Made by a program: the position numbers and the translations under genes. A DNA stretch of 64,000 bases from Dokdonella_A soli. GTDB lineage: Bacteria; Pseudomonadota; Gammaproteobacteria; Xanthomonadales; Rhodanobacteraceae. How positions within the stretch are numbered: position 1 is the first letter of the stretch; the number at the start of each line of letters is the position of its first letter. Location: the NCBI RefSeq assembly GCF_039523175.1, contig NZ_BAAAEU010000010.1, forward strand, positions 186,001 through 250,000, read 5' to 3'. This document shows positions 26,664 through 34,808 of the stretch, in pieces. The notes beneath the pieces are model-generated. The model worked only from the letters and a program-made list of their open reading frames with translations. It was not told the origin of the DNA and ran no database searches.

Positions 26664-27710
26664 GTGCAGCGCGATCCCCATTTCCACCGCATGCTCGATA
26701 TCGATCCCGGTTCACACAGTGACGTACCGTCCACGCCGGACAACGGCGCGCCTCGCGATGAGGGGAGTGCCGCGCTCGACGCCTATTCGCGCGTCGTCAC
26801 CAGCGTCGTCGACGCGGCCGCCAGCGCGGTCGTCGCGATCACGGTCTCCGGCCGCACCGACGACAGCGGCCGCGCGCAGCCGGGCGGCGGCGGTTCCGGC
26901 TTCCTGTTCACGCCGGACGGCCTGATCCTGACCAATTCGCATGTCGTGCATCGCGCGCGGCAGATCGAGGTCGCGACCACGGCGGGTCAGACCTTTGCGG
27001 CGGATCTCATCGGTGAAGATCCGCACACCGACGTTGCGCTGCTGCGCGTCGCCTCAGCGCAGCCGCTGCCGACGCTGCCGCTCGGGTCGGCGCGCACGAT
27101 CCGCGTCGGCCAACTGGTCATCGCGATCGGCAATCCGCTCGGTTTCGCCTGCACGGTCACGGCCGGCGTGGTCAGCGCGCTCGGGCGCAGCCTGCGTTCG
27201 ACCGGCGGGCGCCTGATCGAGGACGTGATCCAGACCGATGCGGCGCTGAATCCTGGCAATTCGGGCGGCCCGCTGCTGGACGCCAACGGCCGCGTGATCG
27301 GCGTCAATACCGCGATCATCGCCGGTGCGCAGGGCATCTGCTTCGCGACCTCGATCGACACCGCGAACCAGGTCGTCGCGGAGCTGATGCGGCACGGCCG
27401 CGTGCGCCGCGCCTCGCTCGGTATCGGCGCGCAGAATCTCTCGCTGCCGCGCCGCTACGTGCGCTGGTTCGACCTGCCGGCGAGCACGGCCGTGCGCGTG
27501 ATGGAAGTTGCCGAGGGCAGTCCGGCCGCACGCGCAGGGCTCGAAAGCGGCGATATCGTGGTCGCGTTCGAGGAACGCGCCGTCGACGGCATCGACGCGC
27601 TGCATCGGGTTCTGAACGCCGACGCGATCGGCCGCGAATCCGTGGTCGACGTGCTGCGCCGCGATCGCCGGCTCAGGCTGAAAGTCGTTCCGCGCGAACT
27701 GGCGCCCTGA
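26664..27710 (+). CDS. HtrA/DegP-like S1C serine protease with one PDZ domain
   Basis: 348 aa from GTG 26664; ATG 26691 is an alternative. The trypsin-like domain carries the triad His93 (TNSHVV), Asp123 (HTDVALL) and Ser200 (NPGNSGGPL). One PDZ domain occupies ~250-345 (MEVAEGSPAARAGLESGDIVVAFE). Unlike DegP and DegS it has neither a signal peptide nor a membrane anchor in any plausible start, so it would act in the cytoplasm, as some HtrA-like proteins do. It is single and followed 64 bp later by a TlpA-like gene. Confidence 0.85.
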   Translation: MQRDPHFHRMLDIDPGSHSDVPSTPDNGAPRDEGSAALDAYSRVVTSVVDAAASAVVAITVSGRTDDSGRAQPGGGGSGFLFTPDGLILTNSHVVHRARQIEVATTAGQTFAADLIGEDPHTDVALLRVASAQPLPTLPLGSARTIRVGQLVIAIGNPLGFACTVTAGVVSALGRSLRSTGGRLIEDVIQTDAALNPGNSGGPLLDANGRVIGVNTAIIAGAQGICFATSIDTANQVVAELMRHGRVRRASLGIGAQNLSLPRRYVRWFDLPASTAVRVMEVAEGSPAARAGLESGDIVVAFEERAVDGIDALHRVLNADAIGRESVVDVLRRDRRLRLKVVPRELAP

Positions 27711-27774
27711 ACCCATCGCGCAAGCAATCGGCCGCGGTGCCGGTCTGCATGGACATTCGTCCTGGAGACTGCCA

Positions 27775-28260
27775 ATGCGCGCGCTGCTGTTCCTCTTCGT
27801 TTTCCTGTTCACCGGATCCGCGTTCGCGCAGGAGCGCGCGATAGCGTGGCAGGGTGCCGGCGCCGATGGCCACACCATTCGTTTCGATCCGGATCATCTG
27901 CAGCGTCCGACGATCCTGTTGTTCTGGGCGACCTGGTGCCCGTACTGCAAGGCGCTGATGCCGCATCTGCAGGCGGTCTACGATGCGGCCGGCAAGACGA
28001 AGCTCGACGTCTATGCGATCGACATCAAGGACGATGGCGACCCGGTTGCGGAATTGCGCGAGCGACACCAGACCTTCACCCTGGTCCGCGACGGCGATCC
28101 GATCGCCGACCAGTATGGAGTCAAGGGCACACCGGCCCTGTTGCTGGTCGATCGCAAGGGTGACGTGGTGTACCGCCGTCTCGGTGGCGATGCGCCGGAA
28201 AAGGTCGAGACCATGCTGCGCGAGAAACTGCAACTGCCGGCCGAATCAGACAAGAAGTAG
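27775..28260 (+). CDS. TlpA/ResA-like exported thioredoxin-fold protein
   Basis: 161 aa with GGAG upstream. A Sec signal peptide (MRALLFLFVFLFTGSAFA) leads to a thioredoxin domain with WATWCPYCKA (Cys55 and Cys58) and the cis-Pro loop GVKGTPALLLVD. The CPYC active site is more oxidising than CGPC. The family works in the periplasm in cytochrome c maturation, disulfide repair or oxidative protection. There is no cytochrome maturation gene nearby. A REP pair lies directly downstream. Confidence 0.85.
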   Translation: MRALLFLFVFLFTGSAFAQERAIAWQGAGADGHTIRFDPDHLQRPTILLFWATWCPYCKALMPHLQAVYDAAGKTKLDVYAIDIKDDGDPVAELRERHQTFTLVRDGDPIADQYGVKGTPALLLVDRKGDVVYRRLGGDAPEKVETMLREKLQLPAESDKK

Positions 28261-28280
28261 TTGGGTGCTCTGATTTTGTC

Positions 28281-28441
28281 CCCTCTCCCCCAACGGCTTC
28301 ATCGTTGGGGGAGAGGGCAGGGTGAGGGGGCTTTTGCTGTTGCGGCTAAGGCGTCGCGAAAACAACAGCAACAGCGCTCGCGCCTTTGGCGCTCACCCCC
28401 TCACCCTAACCCTCTCCCCGACCGGAGGTCGGGGAGAGGGG
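28281..28441. repeat. inverted REP pair (BIME-like) between convergent genes
   Basis: Copy 1 (28281-28330) reads CCCTCTCCCCCAACG, loop, CGTTGGGGGAGAGGG and then a GGTGAGGGGG tail. Copy 2 (28394-28441) is in inverted order: CCCCCTCACC first, then CCTCTCCCCGACC/GGTCGGGGAGAGG. The pair sits between the 3' ends of the TlpA-like and cupin genes, the typical REP position, and could end transcription on both strands. Confidence 0.85.
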
Positions 28442-28450
28442 ATATCTTCC

Positions 28451-28786
28451 TCAGATGTTCTCGCCACCTTCCGGCCCGTAGAACATCACCCAGACCGCGA
28501 GGTCGTCGCTGAAATCCTCGAAGCGGTGCATGACGCCGGCCGGCACGAACAGTGCGTCGCCGGTCTCGAACCGCGAATGGGTCCCGTCGCAGAAGAAGGT
28601 GCCGGAACCTTGCACGACGATGTAGACCTCGTCGCGCGCATGCGGCTGCTGCGGGTCGCTGTCGCGCGGCGCATACAACTCCAGTGTCAGCGCGCCGTGC
28701 GTGAACAGTTCCACGAAGCGCTTGCCGGTGGGCGTCGGCAGTCGCGCCAGCGCGTCGCGCAACCCGACCGTGGCGCCGCGCGTCAC
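28451..28786 (-). CDS. cupin domain protein
   Basis: 111 aa. A single beta-barrel cupin domain: PHARDEVYIVVQGSGTFFCDG as motif 1 (His/Glu metal ligands) and GDALFVPAGVMHRFED as motif 2 with its His. Small single cupins of this kind bind a metal and are of varied or unknown function. Start ATG 28786 overlaps the OsmC stop by 4 bp, so the two are translationally coupled. The short 3' gap ends in a REP element. Confidence 0.82.
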   Translation of the reverse strand: MTRGATVGLRDALARLPTPTGKRFVELFTHGALTLELYAPRDSDPQQPHARDEVYIVVQGSGTFFCDGTHSRFETGDALFVPAGVMHRFEDFSDDLAVWVMFYGPEGGENI

Positions 28787-29247
28787 GACCGCGTCTCGAC
28801 GCGGATTGCGCTCTTCACCGAGTTCGCGATGAAGCAGCGTTCGTGCGCGGCTTCGTGCAGTGCCTCGAGTGCTTGCGCGCTCGGTGCGTGGCCCTCAGCG
28901 AACGTGATGCGTGGGCGCAGCACGACTTCGGTGATCGCCTGGCGCTGCGGTGCAATGCGCCCCATCGTGCCGACGGCTTCGTCCTCGTAGCGATCGACGA
29001 TGACGCCCCGCTCCGCCGCGATCGACAGGAACCACAGCATGTGGCAGCTGGAGATCGCCGCGACGAAGGCTTCCTCGGGGTCGACGCCGGCCGGGTCCGA
29101 CCACGGCGCCGGGACTACATGCGGCGACGGCGATGCAGCCACCACCGTGCCGCCATCGAAGCGCCATTCGTGGCGGCGCGAGTAGTGGCCCTTCGCGAAA
29201 TCCGCCTCGCCTCGCTGCCAGCGAACGGTCGCCGTGTGTGTGCTCAT
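28783..29247 (-). CDS. OsmC family peroxiredoxin-like protein
   Basis: 154 aa. Fits the OsmC/Ohr fold: Cys68 in ISSCHMLWFLSIAAERG and Cys138 in HERCFIANSVKS are the two redox cysteines, with PEEAFVAAISSCHM as signature. This subgroup reduces organic hydroperoxides using lipoyl or thiol donors in the cytoplasm. It forms a two-gene unit with the downstream cupin. A second OsmC-fold gene (ohr) lies 3 kb away on the same strand. Confidence 0.87.
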   Translation of the reverse strand: MSTHTATVRWQRGEADFAKGHYSRRHEWRFDGGTVVAASPSPHVVPAPWSDPAGVDPEEAFVAAISSCHMLWFLSIAAERGVIVDRYEDEAVGTMGRIAPQRQAITEVVLRPRITFAEGHAPSAQALEALHEAAHERCFIANSVKSAIRVETRS

Positions 29248-29435
29248 CGTGTATCGCTCCGGATCAGGCGGGAGCGCATCCTAACGCCGGCGATTGCTCG
29301 ACGCAGGAGCCACTGCGGATCGCCGCGCCGGAACCACGTGCGGCCCGATGGGCTCCGCACGCCGCCTGCGCGACGGCAGTTTCGTGCAGTCCGCATCAGG
29401 GCGATACTGGTGCCGTTCCCATGCGAGGTGGAGCC

Positions 29436-29675
29436 ATGCTCGAACTCCGCGCACACTGCGAATGCTGCGGCAGAGGCCTGGCGCCGGATGCCGTCGATGC
29501 CATGATCTGCTCGTTCGAATGCACGTTTTGCGCGGCCTGCGTCGATGGCCGCCTGCACGGCGTCTGCCCGAATTGCGGCGGTGGCTTCGAACGCCGCCCG
29601 CGCCGGCCGGCTGCCCTGCTCGGGCAATATCCGGCCTCGACGGCACGGCGGCCGCTGGTGTGCGCCGATACCTGA
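29436..29675 (+). CDS. DUF1272 domain protein, Cys-rich
   Basis: 79 aa from ATG 29436, with GGAG 5 nt upstream. The short protein has CxxC-type pairs (CECCGRGL, then CSFECTFCAACV and CPNCGGGFERRP) that fit the DUF1272 zinc-ribbon-like family. These are small soluble proteins of unknown function found next to diverse stress genes. It runs towards pgk, 92 bp away, and is probably a separate unit. Confidence 0.85.
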   Translation: MLELRAHCECCGRGLAPDAVDAMICSFECTFCAACVDGRLHGVCPNCGGGFERRPRRPAALLGQYPASTARRPLVCADT

Positions 29676-29767
29676 CTGTGCGACCTTCGGCACCGAGGCG
29701 AAAGCATTGCGTCGCTGCGATGCTCCGGCTGTAATGGCGGGCCGTCTTGTTGCCCAAGGAAATCCCG

Positions 29768-30961
29768 ATGTCCGTCGTCCGCATGAGCGATCTCGATCTC
29801 GCCGGCCAGCGCGTGCTGATCCGCGAGGACCTGAACGTGCCGATCGCGCATTCCGATTCAGAGCCGGGTCGCATCACCTCGGAGACGCGCATCCTCGCCG
29901 CGCTGCCGACGCTGAAGCTCGCGCTCGCGAAAGGCGCCGCGGTCATGGTGACCTCGCATCTGGGCCGGCCGAAGGAAGGGCAGTGGACCGCCGAGGATTC
30001 GCTCGCGCCGGTCGCGAAACGGCTCGGCGAGCTGCTCGGCCGCGAGGTGCCGCTGATCAAGGACTGGCTCGACGGGGTCGATGTGCAGCCCGGCCAGCTC
30101 GTGCTGCTCGAGAACTGCCGCATGAATGTCGGCGAAGGCAAGGACGACGAGGCGCTGTCGAGGAAATATGCGGCGCTGTGCGACGTGTTCGTGATGGACG
30201 CGTTCGGCACCGCGCACCGCGCGCAGGCCTCGACGCATGGCGCGATCCGGTTCGCGAAGGTCGCGGCCGGCGGTCCGTTGCTGATGGCCGAGCTCGATGC
30301 GCTGGCGAAGGCGCTCGAACATCCGGCGCGGCCGCTGCTCGCGATCGTCGCCGGCTCGAAAGTCTCGACCAAGCTGACCCTGCTCGAGACCCTGGTCGGC
30401 AAGGTCGACCAGTTGATCGTCGGCGGCGGCATCGCGAACACGTTCATCGCGGCGTCCGGCCACAAGGTCGGCAAGTCGCTGGTCGAGATGGATCTGCTCG
30501 ACACCGCGAGGAAGATCATCGCCGATGCAAAGGCGCGCGGCGCCGAGGTGCCGATCCCGAGCGACGTCGTCGTCGCGCCGGCTTTCGCGGCCGATGCGCC
30601 GGCGACCGTGAAGCCGGTCAATGCGGTCGGTGACGCCGACATGATCCTCGACATCGGCCCGGAGACCGCGAAGCACTACGCCACATTGATCGCGAAGGCC
30701 GGCAGCGTGGTCTGGAACGGTCCCGTCGGCGTGTTTGAGTTCGATGCGTTCGGCAAGGGCACCGAGACGCTCGCGCATGCGATCGCTGACTCGAAAGCGT
30801 TCTCGATCGCCGGCGGTGGCGACACGCTTGCGGCGATCGAGAAGTACGGCGTCGCCGACAAGGTCTCCTACATCTCGACCGGTGGTGGCGCGTTCCTCGA
30901 ATTCCTCGAGGGCAAGGAGCTGCCGGCGGTCGTGGCGCTGAAGGCGCGCGGCGGAAGATAG
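29768..30961 (+). CDS. pgk: phosphoglycerate kinase
   Basis: 397 aa from ATG 29768, with AGGA 8 nt upstream. Full-length glycolytic enzyme converting 1,3-bisphosphoglycerate and ADP to 3-phosphoglycerate and ATP. The substrate site RVLIREDLNVPI is at ~15-26 and the basic patch HLGRPKEG at ~70. The hinge/ATP region has VIVGGGIANTF, and the C-terminal loop is IAGGGDTLAA. It begins a glycolytic neighbourhood with pyk and fba in the same direction, as in Xanthomonas, though REP elements and unrelated genes separate them here. Confidence 0.97.
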   Translation: MSVVRMSDLDLAGQRVLIREDLNVPIAHSDSEPGRITSETRILAALPTLKLALAKGAAVMVTSHLGRPKEGQWTAEDSLAPVAKRLGELLGREVPLIKDWLDGVDVQPGQLVLLENCRMNVGEGKDDEALSRKYAALCDVFVMDAFGTAHRAQASTHGAIRFAKVAAGGPLLMAELDALAKALEHPARPLLAIVAGSKVSTKLTLLETLVGKVDQLIVGGGIANTFIAASGHKVGKSLVEMDLLDTARKIIADAKARGAEVPIPSDVVVAPAFAADAPATVKPVNAVGDADMILDIGPETAKHYATLIAKAGSVVWNGPVGVFEFDAFGKGTETLAHAIADSKAFSIAGGGDTLAAIEKYGVADKVSYISTGGGAFLEFLEGKELPAVVALKARGGR

Positions 30962-30994
30962 GTGCCTCGGGTCGCTGGTGTGCACGCTTCTGCT

Positions 30995-31212
30995 CCCTCT
31001 CCCCCAGGCTGCGCCGGGGGGAGAGGGTTGGGGTGAGGGGGCGGGGGCTACACGGAGGCGATGGCGCTGGAGGTGCTGGCGTCTGGTCTGCAAACCTGTG
31101 ATGGCGTCGTTCAGATCTGCGGCCATGCGCCTAAAACCAGGCCTCACCCCCTCACCCAACCCTCTCCCCCAACGATGAAGCCATAACGATGAAGCCATTG
31201 GGGGAGAGGGCT
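30995..31212. repeat. inverted REP pair between pgk and the HAD gene
   Basis: Copy 1 (30995-31041) is CCCTCTCCCCCAGG..CCGGGGGGAGAGGG plus tail. Copy 2 (31143-31212) is inverted. In copy 2 the loop holds a tandem duplication of the 14-mer AACGATGAAGCCAT, so its stem arms are further apart than in other copies. The ~100 bp between the copies looks non-coding. Confidence 0.85.
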
Positions 31213-31238
31213 GGAACGCGAGCTTCGGGAGATTTTCA

Positions 31239-31931
31239 TTGGCCTTGATCCTGTTCGACCTCGACGGCACGCTGATCGATTCCGAGCCCGGCATCACCGC
31301 GAGTCTTGGTTACGCGTTCGCGAAGGTCGGGGCCGAACTGCCGCCGCGCGAGGTGTTGCGCAGCTGGATCGGACCACCGTTCTGGCAGACGTTCCCGAGC
31401 GTGCTCGGCGACGATCACGCGCGCATCGAAGCGGCGATCGACCACTACCGCGCGCGTTTCGAGGACATCGGCTGGTCCGAACATGCGGTGTATCCGGGCA
31501 TCGCCGAGCTGATTCCGGCGCTCGCCGATGCCGGCAGTGCACTCGCGATCGTCACCACCAAACCGCAGCCGCAGGCGCAGAAGATCATCGACAACCTGCC
31601 GTTCGGCCATGTGTTCGCGCGCGTCTACGGTCCCGACATCAAGGGCCGGCACTGCGCCAAGGCGGAGATGATCGCGCAGGCGCTGGTGGATTTCGATGCG
31701 CGCGCCGAACAGGCGGCGATGATCGGCGACCGCCATTTCGACATGGAAGGTGCGCGCGCGAACGACGTGCGTGCGCTCGGTGTCGGCTGGGGTTTCGGCA
31801 GCGAAGAGGAGTTGCTTGGTGCCGGTGCGGAGGCGATCGCCATGGATGCATCCGAACTGCATGAGCTCTTGCGCACGCATCGAAAGTCCATTCCCTCTCG
31901 CCAAGCGCTTCATCGCTGGGGGAGAGGGTAG
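31239..31931 (+). CDS. HAD family phosphatase (phosphoglycolate phosphatase-like)
   Basis: 230 aa from TTG 31239, with GGGAG 7 nt upstream. HAD motif I is FDLDGTLID (Asp7 and Asp9), motif II has the Thr in VTTKP, and motif IV is MIGDRHFDMEGA. The cap resembles Gph-like enzymes, which hydrolyse phosphoglycolate or similar small phosphates. The last ~14 residues (SIPSRQALHRWGRG) and the TAG stop are encoded by a REP element starting at 31893. The native C-terminus therefore seems to have been replaced or extended. The catalytic core is intact. Confidence 0.85.
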   Translation: MALILFDLDGTLIDSEPGITASLGYAFAKVGAELPPREVLRSWIGPPFWQTFPSVLGDDHARIEAAIDHYRARFEDIGWSEHAVYPGIAELIPALADAGSALAIVTTKPQPQAQKIIDNLPFGHVFARVYGPDIKGRHCAKAEMIAQALVDFDARAEQAAMIGDRHFDMEGARANDVRALGVGWGFGSEEELLGAGAEAIAMDASELHELLRTHRKSIPSRQALHRWGRG

Positions 31932-32032
31932 GGTGGGGGGCGAGCGTTGCGATGTTCCGCAACGTTTCATCTGTGGCGTAGCTCCGCCCCCTCACCCCAG
32001 CCCTCTCCCCCAACATGCCGTTGGGGGAGAGG
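31893..32032. repeat. inverted REP pair; copy 1 forms the 3' end of the HAD gene
   Basis: Copy 1 (31893-31940) is CCCTCTCGCCAAGCG..CGCTGGGGGAGAGGG plus GTGGGG tail; copy 2 (31987-32032) is inverted. The pair separates the convergent HAD and ohr genes. The HAD stop codon (31929-31931) lies inside copy 1. Confidence 0.85.
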
Positions 32033-32043
32033 AAGCGCAGGCA

Positions 32044-32475
32044 TCAGACCAGCTTGATCTGCACGTCCACGTTGTTGCGCGTCGCGTGCGAGTACGGGCA
32101 GATGTCGCGGTGTGCGGTATCGAGCAGGTCCTGCGCGACCGCGCGGTCGATGCCGGGCAGGCTGACCTCGAGCTGCACCGCGATGCCGAAGCCGGTCGGC
32201 TCGCGCGGGCCGATGCCGACGTGTCCCGTCACGTGCGTGTCGGCCGGAACCTGGATCTTGCGCTGGCCGGCGACGTAGCGCACCGCACCCTCGAAGCAGG
32301 CCGCATAGCCGGCCGCGAACAGTTGCTCCGGATTGCTGCCGGCGCCGCCGGGACCGCCCATTTCCTTCGGCACCTTGAGATCGAAATCGAGCACGCCGTC
32401 GCTGCTGTGCACATGGCCGGCGCGGCCGCCTTTCGCGGTTGCGGTTGCGGTGTAAAGGATCTTCGTGAGTTTCAT
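32044..32475 (-). CDS. ohr: organic hydroperoxide resistance protein Ohr
   Basis: 143 aa. Typical Ohr: Cys60 in AAGYAACFEGAVR and Cys126 in RDICPYSHATRNN form the catalytic pair that reduces organic hydroperoxides with lipoylated donors. VPKEMGGPGG and the C-terminal TRNNVDV motif separate it from OsmC. The start ATG 32475 is followed upstream by a possible OhrR-type operator (32514-32533). It is divergent from pyk. Confidence 0.94.
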   Translation of the reverse strand: MKLTKILYTATATAKGGRAGHVHSSDGVLDFDLKVPKEMGGPGGAGSNPEQLFAAGYAACFEGAVRYVAGQRKIQVPADTHVTGHVGIGPREPTGFGIAVQLEVSLPGIDRAVAQDLLDTAHRDICPYSHATRNNVDVQIKLV

Positions 32476-32513
32476 TCAGGGGTCTCCTTGCGGGTCTGCG
32501 GGTGAATGCCGGA

Positions 32514-32533
32514 TGCAATGCGCCGGCATTGTA
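32514..32533. promoter_or_regulatory. inverted repeat, possible OhrR-type operator
   Basis: TGCAATGC-GCCG-GCATTGTA is a 20-bp inverted repeat with one mismatch, 39 bp upstream of ohr. It resembles the TACAATT/AATTGTA-type sites bound by OhrR (MarR family). No ohrR gene is adjacent. Control of ohr by this site is inference. Confidence 0.45.
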
Positions 32534-32646
32534 TGCGTCTGCCGACCTGTGAGTGGAGCCGCTTTGGTGCAACGCGCCTCGCGTATGATCGGGTTGGAAA
32601 CCGACAACGACCGACATCGGCGAAACCCGCCGCAGGAGAACCGCAC

Positions 32647-34113
32647 GTGCAAGAGCAGCTGCGCCGCACCAAGATCATCGCCACGCTGGGACCGGCCACC
32701 GACGCGCCGGGCGCGCTGAAGCGTCTGCTCGCCGAAGGCGTCAACGTGGTGCGGCTGAATCTCTCGCACGGCAGCGCCGACGATCACCGCCAGCGCGCCG
32801 CCGCGGTGCGCGCGGCGGCGGCGGAACTCGGCAACGAGGTCGGTGTGCTCGCCGACCTGCAGGGCCCGAAGATCCGCATCGAGCGCTTCGCGGCCGGCCC
32901 GATCCAGCTCGAGCCGAACCAGCCGTTCACGCTGGACTGCCGGCCGGATGCACCCGCCGGCGACGCGACGCGCGTCGGCGTCAGCTACCACGACCTGTGG
33001 CGCGACGTGAAACCGGCCGACGTGCTGCTGCTCGACGACGGCTTGATCTCGCTCGAAGTCATCGACGCGGCCGACCAGCAGATCCGCTGCAGCGTGCTCG
33101 CCGGCGGTCGCCTGTCCGACCGCAAGGGCATCAACCGGCTCGGCGGCGGACTCACGGTCGCCGCGTTGTCGGACAAGGATCGCGCCGACATCAAGCTCGC
33201 GGCCGAACTCGATGCGGATTTTCTTGCCGTGTCGTTCGTGAAGACCGCAGCCGACATCGAGCAGGCGCGCGCGCTGCTGCGCGAGGCCGGCGGCACGGCC
33301 GCGCTGGTCGCGAAGATCGAGCGCGCCGAGGCGATCGAGAACCTGAGCGAGATCGTCGAGGTCTCCGACGCGGTCATGGTCGCGCGCGGCGATCTCGGCG
33401 TCGAGATCGGCGATGCGGAACTGCCCGGCCTGCAGAAGAAGATCATCCGCGAGGCGCTGGTGCAGAGCCGCGTCGTGATCACCGCGACGCAGATGATGCA
33501 GTCGATGGTCGAGTCGCCGATCCCGACCCGCGCCGAGGTGCTCGACGTCGCCAACGCGGTCATCGACGGCACCGATGCGGTCATGCTGTCGCAGGAAACC
33601 GCGGCCGGCAAACATCCGGCGATGGCGGTCGCCGCGATGCGCCGGGTCTGCCTCGGCGCCGAGCGCCAGTTCGAGCCGACCGAAGATCTGTCGCCCGGCG
33701 CGCACCGCCTCGACCGCACCGACCAGGCGATCGCGCTGGCCGCGATGTTCATGGCCGGCCAGGTCGGCGTGCGCGCGATCGTCGCGCTGACCGAGAGCGG
33801 CGCGACCGCGCAGTGGCTGTCGCGCTACCGCTCGACCGTGCCGATCTACGCGCTGTCGCGCAATGCCGCCGCTCGCCGGCGCATGCTGCTCTATCGCGAC
33901 GTACATCCGGTCGAGTTCGACGCGCGTGGCGTCGGCCCGACCCAGGCCGCGCGCGACGCGATCCAGCACCTGTTCAAGCTCGGCTTTCTAGCGGTGGAGG
34001 ACCGTGTGATCGTGACCACCGGCGACCACACCGGCCAGCACGGAGGCACCAATACGCTGAAGCTGCTCAAGGTCGGGCAGGGTGGGGTGGCGGAAGGCTT
34101 GGGGGATTTGTAG
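32647..34113 (+). CDS. pyk: pyruvate kinase
   Basis: 488 aa from GTG 32647, set by an AGGAG Shine-Dalgarno 9 nt upstream; the longer frame lacks similarity. It converts phosphoenolpyruvate and ADP to pyruvate and ATP. Motifs: RTKIIATLGPATD at the N-terminus, NLSHGS, LLDDGLISLEV, and the signature KIERAEAIENLSEIVEVSDAVMVARGDLGVEI split over ~220-250 with catalytic Lys and metal-binding Glu/Asp. The MLSQETAAGKHP loop follows. It has the B domain and the C-terminal regulatory domain. It follows pgk in a glycolytic neighbourhood. Confidence 0.96.
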   Translation: MQEQLRRTKIIATLGPATDAPGALKRLLAEGVNVVRLNLSHGSADDHRQRAAAVRAAAAELGNEVGVLADLQGPKIRIERFAAGPIQLEPNQPFTLDCRPDAPAGDATRVGVSYHDLWRDVKPADVLLLDDGLISLEVIDAADQQIRCSVLAGGRLSDRKGINRLGGGLTVAALSDKDRADIKLAAELDADFLAVSFVKTAADIEQARALLREAGGTAALVAKIERAEAIENLSEIVEVSDAVMVARGDLGVEIGDAELPGLQKKIIREALVQSRVVITATQMMQSMVESPIPTRAEVLDVANAVIDGTDAVMLSQETAAGKHPAMAVAAMRRVCLGAERQFEPTEDLSPGAHRLDRTDQAIALAAMFMAGQVGVRAIVALTESGATAQWLSRYRSTVPIYALSRNAAARRRMLLYRDVHPVEFDARGVGPTQAARDAIQHLFKLGFLAVEDRVIVTTGDHTGQHGGTNTLKLLKVGQGGVAEGLGDL

Positions 34114-34143
34114 TCCAGCGATGTTTCCATCAGGGGGATTGGC

Positions 34144-34689
34144 ATGCGCACTTCGCTCTACAGCATTCTTTGCATCGTCATTCGGCTCGGAGCGGTGTTC
34201 CTTGCCTTCAAGACGCTCGGTAGCGTCCTGAGCGTGGTGGCCTCCTGGGGAAACGCGGTCAACATGCCCGAGCTCTGGCTTTCGATCGGTTTCACCGCTC
34301 TGACGTTGCTGATCGCGTTTCTGTTTTGGCTTTATCCCGGACCGCTCGCACGTCTGGCAGCGGGGAGCAGCAGTCAGCAAGTGTTTGAGAGTCCGATTTC
34401 CGCGCCGCAGATCCAATGGATCGCGCTGAGCGTACTTGGCATGTATTTCGTTCTCACGGGGTTCGCCGGACTGAGCTATTTCGGCATACGCCGAATGCTG
34501 ATATCAGCGGTAGTCGATCAAGAGCAGAACAACCGCGAACGGATCGTCGACGCTTTCTATTGGGCCGTGCAGATCGGGCTCGGCGCGGCACTGTCGCTGG
34601 GCGCACGTGGACTGGTCGGGGTGTTTCATCGGCTGCGTTACGGCGATGCGTTGCAATCACCTGATTTTCCGCCTCAGTCTCGGGAATGA
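34144..34689 (+). CDS. hypothetical membrane protein
   Basis: 181 aa with a GGGGG-type ribosome site just before ATG 34144, 30 bp after pyk. Four hydrophobic segments (~7-30, ~44-64, ~88-108 and ~135-160) are seen. The Pro/Gly-poor loops and the LWLSIGFTALTLLIAFLFWL helix are typical of small uncharacterised inner-membrane proteins. I recognise no domain. Base composition is slightly lower in GC than pyk, which may indicate more recent acquisition. Confidence 0.6.
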   Translation: MRTSLYSILCIVIRLGAVFLAFKTLGSVLSVVASWGNAVNMPELWLSIGFTALTLLIAFLFWLYPGPLARLAAGSSSQQVFESPISAPQIQWIALSVLGMYFVLTGFAGLSYFGIRRMLISAVVDQEQNNRERIVDAFYWAVQIGLGAALSLGARGLVGVFHRLRYGDALQSPDFPPQSRE

Positions 34690-34808
34690 ATCAGCGACGG
34701 CTTGCCGAGAGGGTCGTCACTCGGCCACTTCAGCAAGCAATTTCAGGGCGGGCAGTCGTAGACTGTACATCTCGCGATTCGTGGGCCAGGTGCCCAAAGG
34801 ACCGTCAC

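Noticed and set aside
28281..32032. Regularly spaced palindromes considered as a CRISPR array
   Set aside because: Repeat spacing is irregular, copies are inverted pairs between genes and there are no uniform spacers or cas genes; they are REP/BIME elements.
29858..33969. Long minus-strand frames opposite pgk and pyk (29858-31297 and 32476-33969)
   Set aside because: Shadows of two well-conserved glycolytic genes.
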